Assembly (NCBI GenBank): GCA_964636225.1
Contig: CAZWQM010000001.1
Location: 158,241 to 222,240 of the forward strand
Direction: 5' to 3'
DNA from: UBA1858 sp964636225
Lineage (GTDB): Bacteria; Pseudomonadota; Gammaproteobacteria; UBA4575
Length of the DNA: 64,000 nucleotides
Below, piece by piece: positions 26,755-33,553 of the stretch (within the stretch, counting starts at the first letter, position 1; every line of letters starts with the position of its first letter). Below the pieces are notes generated by a model. It saw only the letters and a program-made list of their open reading frames with translations, did not search any database and was not told the DNA's origin. The position numbers were made by a program, and so were the translations under genes.

Positions 26755-28101
26755 CTATTCCACTTTGAATTCTGAATCGTTAGCCCAATTAGGATCATCT
26801 GAACTCAGATCCCCTATTGGCGCTGCAAACGCATCGGCAACAATGGTTTCTATATTATCGCCTGTCAAACTACGCATAAACGTGACAATCTGATCCATTT
26901 CTTTATCAGATAAATTGAGCGGTGTGATTAACGGACTGAGCAATTCATTTGGCACGCCACCTCTATTATAAAACTCCACCACTTGTTTCAAGGTGGTAAA
27001 AGCACCGTCATGCATATAAGGTTTCGTGAGCGCCACATTGCGCAAACTGGTCGTACGATATTTCCATCGATCAAATGGATTTTCTGTAATGGTATATAAG
27101 CCGACGTCATTTTCTTTAGGCTTCTGTCGAACCGAATCGATTAAACTTGTATCTACATTAACAAACACACCGGGTGCCAGCTGAACATGGGTTTTTTCGG
27201 GCTTAATACCCATTGAAACGGCATAGCCATGCCCCGTATTGTGCATTTGATTATCAGTAAACAGGGCATAGTCTTCATTAATCAGGTGACATGATGAACA
27301 CTTCGCCTTACCCGTAAACAACGCAAAACCGGCTTCTTCATCTTCTGACAGCGCATCTTCCTGTTTGCCAAAATACCAGCGATCAAAGCGGGAATTTGCC
27401 GAATTCAAAGTGCTTTGATAACTTGCCAACGCCTCGCCTACAGTTTCCATGGAAGGCCCTTTGCCGTCAAAGGCGGCTTCAAACATGCCATCGTATTGAT
27501 TAATTTTTTTGATTTTATTAATCACATATCCCACGGATGGGTTGGCCATTTCATTATGTGCCAGCAGCGGTGACCATGCCTGCTGTACCAGACTGTCTTC
27601 CCTGCCGTCATGAAACAATAAATCATAATAACCTACGTTATAAATTGTCGGACTGTTGCGCTTAACACTGCGTCCTTCGAGGCCAATAGCGGTGGCTATT
27701 TCGTTATTGGTAAACCCTTGTTCCGGTATATGGCAAATAGCGCAGGAGAAAGTATCATTTAATGACAAACGCCGATCATAAAAAAGCAGACGCCCCAGCT
27801 TTACTTTCTCTTCAGTAATCTCATGGTCATCTGAAGGTTTTAAAGCTGGCAACCCCAAAGGAGGTTGACGAACAAACTGAAGAAGGTCTGTTTCCTTGCC
27901 TTTCCTTGCCGTAACACTCAAAGAGTTTGTTATATAACCTTCATGCTCGTAACCTTCTTTGCGGTCCCCTGGACCATAGATGGCTTCTTTGTTTACATCA
28001 TTTTGTGTAGAGGCAATCAGTGGGACTGAAGTGCTTGTAAATAAGCCCCCTGTGCATAGTAGCCATATCAAGCAATGTATCGTGCATGAATAACGCTTCA
28101 T
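26755..28101 (-). CDS. MauG-like dihaem cytochrome c peroxidase family protein
   Basis: A 448-residue exported protein of the bacterial cytochrome c peroxidase/MauG family with two covalent haem sites: C120-A-I-C123-H124 and C268-S-S-C271-H272. It has an N-terminal signal segment (residues 7-30) and the family motifs GRLLFYDRRLS before haem 1, LFHDGRED near residue 162 and PYMHDGAFTTLKQVVEFYNRGG near the end. Members beside mtoX are thought to mature the enzyme or handle the H2O2 it makes. It lies 3 bp after the SCO gene stop and 10 bp before the RCASC thioredoxin gene. Confidence 0.92.
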   Translation of the reverse strand: MKRYSCTIHCLIWLLCTGGLFTSTSVPLIASTQNDVNKEAIYGPGDRKEGYEHEGYITNSLSVTARKGKETDLLQFVRQPPLGLPALKPSDDHEITEEKVKLGRLLFYDRRLSLNDTFSCAICHIPEQGFTNNEIATAIGLEGRSVKRNSPTIYNVGYYDLLFHDGREDSLVQQAWSPLLAHNEMANPSVGYVINKIKKINQYDGMFEAAFDGKGPSMETVGEALASYQSTLNSANSRFDRWYFGKQEDALSEDEEAGFALFTGKAKCSSCHLINEDYALFTDNQMHNTGHGYAVSMGIKPEKTHVQLAPGVFVNVDTSLIDSVRQKPKENDVGLYTITENPFDRWKYRTTSLRNVALTKPYMHDGAFTTLKQVVEFYNRGGVPNELLSPLITPLNLSDKEMDQIVTFMRSLTGDNIETIVADAFAAPIGDLSSDDPNWANDSEFKVE

Positions 28102-28104
28102 AGA

Positions 28105-28848
28105 TTAGCTATCCTGTTCTTCCATGATTAGTGTTTTCACATCAGCAATCAGAGATTGATCATGTAAAAAACTCGCACTGTATTGTGATCGCTTTACTCC
28201 ATTTTTATCAATCAGAAAAACTCTCAGTATATGGGCAAATTTATTTGTCGGATTTCCTTCGTCGTCATATTCCTGATTAACAAATTGTCCAAAGCTATTA
28301 ATGATTGGATTCAGTTCTTCCTGTGACGCAGTGGTTAAAAACTGCCATTCAGCCCCCCCCAAATCCTCACTCCCTTGACCATAAAACTTCATCACTTCCG
28401 GAGTATCATATTTTGGATCAAAGCTGAGACTGATCAGTCTCAGCTTATTTGATAATTCAGGATTGTCTTTCAGTGCTTCTTTCAGTTTATAAAATACCGC
28501 AGTAACTAATGGGCAACCATTCAGATCGGAACATTGTGTATAAATAAAACTTAGAATAACAATCTTGTCCCCGTAGAAATCAGACAAGCGTTTTTCCTCG
28601 CCATCAGAGGTAAGAACGTTTCCATCCGCAGCTTCACCAAATGGAGGTAATTCATAAGTCCCCGGCTCCGGTAGTTCGAACTGCATCTCTCCCCAGCCAG
28701 GCGCATGCAGCACCACCTGATCTTCATGGCTTGCAACTTTGATTTTGGTTTCAGCCACATCATTATTGTGTGCGGCTTTATTGATCGTAGAGTTATCACA
28801 CCCACACAACAAAAATAGAGAAAAACAAGTAATATAAACGCTTTTCAT
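28105..28848 (-). CDS. SCO1/SenC-type copper chaperone lipoprotein (mtoX-associated)
   Basis: A SCO1/SenC family protein of 247 residues from the ATG at 28848. The N-terminus is a lipoprotein signal with lipobox L14-C15-G16-C17; Asp at +2 suggests inner-membrane retention by the E. coli rule. The copper motif is C106-SDLNG-C112-P, with five residues between the Cys rather than the usual three, and the His ligand lies in KFAHILRVFLID. SCO proteins beside methanethiol oxidase are proposed to load its copper. It is 110 bp downstream of mtoX, behind a terminator-like hairpin, and 3 bp upstream of the MauG-like gene. Confidence 0.9.
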   Translation of the reverse strand: MKSVYITCFSLFLLCGCDNSTINKAAHNNDVAETKIKVASHEDQVVLHAPGWGEMQFELPEPGTYELPPFGEAADGNVLTSDGEEKRLSDFYGDKIVILSFIYTQCSDLNGCPLVTAVFYKLKEALKDNPELSNKLRLISLSFDPKYDTPEVMKFYGQGSEDLGGAEWQFLTTASQEELNPIINSFGQFVNQEYDDEGNPTNKFAHILRVFLIDKNGVKRSQYSASFLHDQSLIADVKTLIMEEQDS

Positions 28849-28877
28849 AATTCGTAGTATTAATCCTTCATATAAAT

Positions 28878-28905
28878 AAAAGGCCGCCAACGAGGGCGGC
28901 CTTTT
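28878..28905 (-). terminator. terminator-like hairpin between mtoX and the SCO gene
   Basis: An 11-bp perfect stem (AAAAGGCCGCC against GGCGGCCTTTT) with a 6-nt loop lies after mtoX and just before the SCO start. On the minus strand it ends in TTTTATTTATA. It would limit read-through from the highly expressed mtoX into the maturation genes, giving unequal expression within one operon. Confidence 0.8.
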
Positions 28906-28920
28906 GTATTTAGAGCTTTA

Positions 28921-28940
28921 ACGTTTACTTTAGTAAACGT
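28921..28940. repeat. perfect inverted repeat after mtoX
   Basis: Two exact 8-bp arms ACGTTTAC and GTAAACGT flank a TTTA spacer, 18 bp after the mtoX stop and immediately before the GC-rich terminator hairpin. It may protect the mtoX mRNA end or bind a regulator; no further evidence. Confidence 0.5.
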
Positions 28941-28958
28941 CAGCCTACCTCGAATATC

Positions 28959-30338
28959 TTATTGTTCTACTTGAGACAACATTGTATCCGTAGAGTTCGG
29001 CTTTTGAGAGTATAGCGAGTAAGCGCCAAATCTCATTTGGTGTGCACGACCCAGCTTCAGCTTGTAGAAGTCGATAGTAAACTGATGATCAAGCTTCTTA
29101 CCATTCCAGTGGAACAGTTTGAAGAATTGTTCGTCATCTTTACCTGTCTTGTCCCAGTTACCTAGCAGAGATGTAGTAAAGTAGGCACGTTTACCGTCCC
29201 AGCTTTGAGAGATCATATTGACCTGCGAACCAATTTCATGTTCGTACAGCTGCTTAGGATTGTGTACATCACTAATGTCGAAGTAGCGAGTCTTGCCATC
29301 CATGAATGTTTGAACCCAAAGGCCCTGATCGTCCGCAGTGATTGAAATATCTACAGGAAGAGGTACTTTCGAAGGATCGCCGATATCAGCAACATCTTTA
29401 GCCTGCCACTCACCATTTCCATCTTCATAGATCAACCAGATCTTTGAGGTCAATGCGGTAGTAGTCAAACACCAGTTGTTGGTACCAGACCAGGCACAAC
29501 GAACTTCCAAAGGAGCTCCCGGAACGTCCAACACTTTCTTAGGCTTACGAGTGTGCAAGTCCCAAACAACCATAGTGTTACCAAAACGTTTCATAGCTTC
29601 AGGATCTGCCAACATCTGACCGAAGTCCATCATGTAGTTAGACCAGCCAGTGAAAGAAGAAGTGAACATTGCGTTAAGTCGAGGAAGAACTCGAATGTCG
29701 TAGCCGTAACCATCAGCAAATTGACCGCCTTTTTCAGCACCACGCAAATCTTCATCTGTTGGATTCCAGTGAGCAGCAACAAACTCACCTTCGTTTGTGT
29801 ACTCAGCAAGACCAGTACGACCACCGTGGTCCACATTGTTTGACAATGCTGAAACCATGATACGCCCAGGAAGTGCGTAGAAAGTATGAGGTCCAACCAT
29901 ACCGCCTGTCTTGTCAACAAAGTTGGTAATTACTTTGTGTAGCTTAGGCTCACGTGGATTTGAATGAATATCAAAGATGAAAATCTTGTTACTGTCTAAA
30001 CCACCTGCCCATAAAAAGCGACGGTCATCAGTAAGTCCAGAGTGGTGCGCTTCGTTACGACCACCTACAGAGAGGATATGAACAACTTCACCATAATCAG
30101 CAGCGTCAGGGTTTACAGAAACAGTGACAAGCTTATCTTGCTCATCGCCCATTCCTTCAACACCCAGTGTCCATACGTATACAAAGTCTTCCTGACCTAC
30201 AATCTTGGCCATGTATGGTGACATGCATGTTTCATCAGCCTGTGCAGTAGTTGGCATTCCACCTGCTAATGCCATCGCAGCAATTAATGCTGAAGCAACT
30301 GCGCTTCTTGCCCATTTAAATGGAAGCATTTCTTTCAT
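28959..30338 (-). CDS. mtoX: methanethiol oxidase (SBP56/selenium-binding protein family)
   Basis: MtoX oxidises methanethiol with oxygen to formaldehyde, H2S and H2O2 in the periplasm. The 459-residue protein has a Sec signal peptide (positive start, hydrophobic residues 12-27, cleavage likely after AQA at 34), then the mature start DETCMSPYMAKI with Cys38, the conserved position of the family. Beta-propeller motifs follow, including VGPHTFYALPGRIMVSALS, YGYDIRVLPRLNAMFTSSF and GRAHQMRFG near the end. The SCO, MauG-like and TlpA genes downstream match known mtoX neighbourhoods, which separates it from other SBP56 proteins. The ATG has a GGAG site. Confidence 0.93.
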   Translation of the reverse strand: MKEMLPFKWARSAVASALIAAMALAGGMPTTAQADETCMSPYMAKIVGQEDFVYVWTLGVEGMGDEQDKLVTVSVNPDAADYGEVVHILSVGGRNEAHHSGLTDDRRFLWAGGLDSNKIFIFDIHSNPREPKLHKVITNFVDKTGGMVGPHTFYALPGRIMVSALSNNVDHGGRTGLAEYTNEGEFVAAHWNPTDEDLRGAEKGGQFADGYGYDIRVLPRLNAMFTSSFTGWSNYMMDFGQMLADPEAMKRFGNTMVVWDLHTRKPKKVLDVPGAPLEVRCAWSGTNNWCLTTTALTSKIWLIYEDGNGEWQAKDVADIGDPSKVPLPVDISITADDQGLWVQTFMDGKTRYFDISDVHNPKQLYEHEIGSQVNMISQSWDGKRAYFTTSLLGNWDKTGKDDEQFFKLFHWNGKKLDHQFTIDFYKLKLGRAHQMRFGAYSLYSQKPNSTDTMLSQVEQ

Positions 30339-30689
30339 TGTTTAAACTCCATAAATTTTACTAAAAGTTGACCTAATTTCGAAACAAGGTGATTCTTGGC
30401 AACGACCTAGATCCACATAAAAACACCCAAAAATGGGTAAACCATCAAGTTCGATGTGCGACATTATGCCGCATCTAGCACTACTATCAAGTTCTAATAA
30501 GATACTACTTGCTATAAATCAATTGTAACCAGAATATTAAGTTACTTTGATGGAAGCGTGTAATTGCCAGATTGGTCTGTAATACCATACTACTGGCGTT
30601 ATATTATTAGTTAAACACGTAGCGACATGAAACTGACCGCCGGCAATTCGGTCTTAATATATTAAGTATTAATTAAATTGTTGTGCACC
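30339..30689. other. divergent regulatory region between mtoX and sco
   Basis: No gene is present. The region must hold promoters for both flanking genes. A sigma-70-like element for mtoX lies at 30463-30490 and a small ACCCA-AAAA-TGGGT inverted repeat at 30425-30438 would fall in its 5' leader. The rest is AT-rich with no other clear structure. Confidence 0.55.
30463..30490 (-). promoter_or_regulatory. candidate sigma-70 promoter of mtoX
   Basis: On the minus strand TTGATA (30485-30490) and CATAAT (30463-30468) are 16 bp apart, each one mismatch from consensus. Transcription would start near 30456, leaving a leader of about 118 nt before the mtoX ATG that contains a short inverted repeat. 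Confidence 0.45.
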
Positions 30690-31259
30690 ATGAGCCTAGC
30701 AACCCGAAATATTTCCCGTATATTCATTATATGTATTCTGTCTATGACAAGCAGTATCCTGCTGGCTAAATCTTCAGCTTTGGGTGGTGATTTCGAATTA
30801 ACCTCTAATCAGGGCAAGCCGTTCAAACTGAGCGATATCCATGGCAAGGCGGGTATACTTTTTTTCGGCTTCACACACTGCCCGGACGTCTGTCCTAATA
30901 CATTACTTGAAATTCAACGACTTATTGTAGCTTTAGAGGATCAGGCTGAAAAAATACAGGTACTTTTTATTAGCGTAGACCCCAAGAGAGATACACCTCA
31001 AAAATTAGATAGTTACGTAAAATACTTCAATAAAAATATAATTGGATTAACAGGCTCTGAAGAACAAATTGCCCAAGTGTTAAAGCAATATAATGCCAGC
31101 GTTAAATTCAGTGGAGACACCGATTCGGACACTTACAACGTTGAACATACAGCCAACTTATTTCTTGTAGATAAGCAGGGTAATATTGGCAGCATTATTC
31201 TTCCCCGCACGCCATTTGCCGTACTGGAACAACAGGTTCGAAAACTGATTTCTCAATAA
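30690..31259 (+). CDS. SCO1/SenC family copper-binding protein (CPDVCP)
   Basis: A 189-residue thioredoxin-like copper chaperone with an N-terminal hydrophobic segment (residues 9-26) as signal or anchor. The canonical site is C64-P-D-V-C68-P and the His ligand is in NVEHTANLFLVD near residue 152; SVDPKRDTPQ is also typical. The frame opens at a TTG upstream, but the ATG at 30690 gives a normal N-terminus. It is transcribed away from mtoX, so two different SCO proteins flank the oxidase; this one could serve either MtoX or the CuA site of a cytochrome oxidase encoded elsewhere. Confidence 0.9.
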   Translation: MSLATRNISRIFIICILSMTSSILLAKSSALGGDFELTSNQGKPFKLSDIHGKAGILFFGFTHCPDVCPNTLLEIQRLIVALEDQAEKIQVLFISVDPKRDTPQKLDSYVKYFNKNIIGLTGSEEQIAQVLKQYNASVKFSGDTDSDTYNVEHTANLFLVDKQGNIGSIILPRTPFAVLEQQVRKLISQ

Positions 31260-31304
31260 ACACTCAATTATGAAAAAATTTCTAGGATGTGAGCTGATCA
31301 ACTT

Positions 31305-31691
31305 TCAATCATATTTTATGTAGGCAAAGCGCTGATCATCAGGCACACCGTCCAGGTCCGGCTCATCTTCTGCAGGATTCCACTGAATGACCTCTTCAAT
31401 TTTCCTTGCCAAAGCGAAATCCTTATTTGTAATTCCCTTGGCCGCATGATTCATCAACTTCACCACCACAAATGCATAAGAAACCGTCAAATCGGGATGG
31501 TGCCAGGCGGCTTCGGCCAAATGCCCCACCGTATTAACCACCATTAAAGTTCCCTTCCAGCTGTTTGTTTTGTACTTTCGCCGAATCCAACCGTTTTCGT
31601 AATACCATTTGGGCAATTCTTCAGCCAAACGAAGCTCAATTTGCTCTTGTGTATACGTTTGTTCGGCTTGTATATCGCGCCACTTCGCCAT
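31305..31691 (-). CDS. pterin-4a-carbinolamine dehydratase family protein
   Basis: A 128-residue PCD/DCoH-like protein. The family motif is HHPDLTVSYAFVVVKLMNHAAKG in two visible halves (HLAEAAWHHPDLTVSY and VKLMNHAAKGITNKDF), preceded by a longer than usual N-terminal helix region. The ATG at 31691 has a GGAGGAG site; the frame extends to 31712 without a better start. PCD-like genes occur with H4MPT genes in some methylotrophs, but could equally recycle oxidised pterins. It converges with the second SCO gene and is divergent from fdhB. Confidence 0.85.
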   Translation of the reverse strand: MAKWRDIQAEQTYTQEQIELRLAEELPKWYYENGWIRRKYKTNSWKGTLMVVNTVGHLAEAAWHHPDLTVSYAFVVVKLMNHAAKGITNKDFALARKIEEVIQWNPAEDEPDLDGVPDDQRFAYIKYD

Positions 31692-31857
31692 AATTCTCCT
31701 CCATATTTGCATTTACTGCCTGTAAGCACATCATAGGGTTCACCAACTTTCTAAAAGGATGATATACGCATTCCATCAGAAATCACGTAAAATAGCCTGC
31801 TTACACTTAATTCAAACAATTTTACCAAATAAATAATTACCAGGGATTCAGACCATT

Positions 31858-33534
31858 ATGGAGAAGGCTGTTAAGCGAAAGCGCAATAAAATGCGAGGTG
31901 AGCAACGCGGAAGAAATGTTACTCTCCAAGCTTTACAACAAATTCGTGGACTATTGGGTGACGCCCCTATTCGACGCGATCTGCTGATTGAATACCTACA
32001 CTTAATTCAGGATAAATATAATTACATTTCCGCCGAGCATATCACTGCACTGGCTAGTGAAATGAAACTGGCTACTACCGAAGTTTATGAAGTGGCATCT
32101 TTTTATCATCATTTTGATCTAGTCAAAGAAGGACAAGCTGCTCCACCCGCACTCACTATAAGAGTGTGCGATTCAGTCTCTTGTGAAATGAATAATGCGA
32201 ACAAAATTATCAGCGCACTTGAAGACAAGTATCAGGGTGAAATTCGTATTCAACCCGTCCCCTGTGTGGGACGTTGCGAACAGGCACCCGTTGCGGTCGT
32301 TGGAACAAATGCAATTGCCCATGCGAATCTAGATAAAATTGTGGCAGCCGTCGATAACAAGCAGACCGAAGCTGCCGCACCCGACTGCATCAGCTTGCAA
32401 AACTATAAAAAAGATGGCGGCTATGAAACACTAACTAAATTAATAAACGGTTCGCTTTCCAAAGAAGATGTCATAACAACATTGGAAGACTCCAACCTGC
32501 GCGGTCTGGGAGGCGCGGGATTCCCAGCTGGAAGAAAGTGGCGCATTGTTGGCGACCAGCCCGCGCCGAGAATTATGGCGGTTAATATTGACGAAGGTGA
32601 ACCCGGCACATTCAAAGACCGATACTACCTTGAAAGAGACCCACATCGATTTTTGGAAGGCATGCTAATTGCCGCCCATGTCGTCGGCACCGAAGCGATC
32701 TACATCTACCTGCGTGATGAGTATGCCGGTGTTCGTAAGGCTCTCACGGCTGAATTAGACAAACTAAAAGCCAATCCTCCACATGATTTGCCGCATATTG
32801 AGTTAAGACGCGGTGCAGGCGCATATATTTGTGGTGAAGAATCCGCCATGATTGAATCCATTGAAGGTAAACGCGGAATGCCACGTCTGCGCCCTCCATT
32901 TGTGGCTCAGGTAGGCGTATTTGGACGCCCTACTCTGGAACATAATATGGAAACCTTATATTGGGTTCGAGATTTAATTGAAAAAGGCGCCGACTGGTTT
33001 ACTTCAAATGGTCGCAACGGTCGCAAAGGCCTGCGCTCTTTTTCAGTCAGTGGTCGCGTGAAAAAACCGGGCGTGCATTTAGCACCCGCCGGTATCACGG
33101 TTAAAGAATTAATTGAAGAATACTGCGACGGCATGCTGGATGGACATGAATTTTATGGATACTTCCCCGGCGGTGCTTCGGGAGGAATACTTCCAGCTTC
33201 AATGGGCGATATTCCCATGGACTTTGACACCCTAAACGAATATGGATGTTTTATTGGTTCAGCTGCAGTGATGATTTTTTCCGATCAGGACAGCGCAAAA
33301 GACCTGGCTCATAATGCCATGAAGTTTTTCTCACATGAGTCTTGTGGCAAATGTACGCCTTGCCGTGTCGGCACTTCAAAAGCCGTAATGCTGATGGACA
33401 AAGACAAATGGGACCAGCCGTTAATGAAAGAACTTTCACAGACCATGACCGATGCCTCTATTTGTGGCTTGGGACAAGCCGCATCGAACCCGATGCAATG
33501 TGTAATCAATTATTTTCCAGATGAACTCAAATAA
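31858..33534 (+). CDS. fdhB: NAD-linked formate dehydrogenase beta subunit (NuoE-NuoF fusion)
   Basis: This 558-residue subunit passes electrons from the molybdenum/tungsten subunit to NAD. The N-terminal third is NuoE/24-kDa-like with [2Fe-2S] Cys residues in VCDSVSCEMN and PCVGRCEQAP. The rest is NuoF-like, with the nucleotide loop RGLGGAGFPAGRKW, the FMN/NADH region NIDEGEPGTFKDR and GAGAYICGEESAMIES, and the 4Fe-4S motif ESCGKCTPCRVGT. The fusion matches FDH1 of methylotrophs. It precedes fdhA by 19 bp. It closes the pathway by oxidising the formate released by the Fhc complex. Confidence 0.95.
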   Translation: MEKAVKRKRNKMRGEQRGRNVTLQALQQIRGLLGDAPIRRDLLIEYLHLIQDKYNYISAEHITALASEMKLATTEVYEVASFYHHFDLVKEGQAAPPALTIRVCDSVSCEMNNANKIISALEDKYQGEIRIQPVPCVGRCEQAPVAVVGTNAIAHANLDKIVAAVDNKQTEAAAPDCISLQNYKKDGGYETLTKLINGSLSKEDVITTLEDSNLRGLGGAGFPAGRKWRIVGDQPAPRIMAVNIDEGEPGTFKDRYYLERDPHRFLEGMLIAAHVVGTEAIYIYLRDEYAGVRKALTAELDKLKANPPHDLPHIELRRGAGAYICGEESAMIESIEGKRGMPRLRPPFVAQVGVFGRPTLEHNMETLYWVRDLIEKGADWFTSNGRNGRKGLRSFSVSGRVKKPGVHLAPAGITVKELIEEYCDGMLDGHEFYGYFPGGASGGILPASMGDIPMDFDTLNEYGCFIGSAAVMIFSDQDSAKDLAHNAMKFFSHESCGKCTPCRVGTSKAVMLMDKDKWDQPLMKELSQTMTDASICGLGQAASNPMQCVINYFPDELK

Positions 33535-33553
33535 GGAAATGGAGTAATAACAA

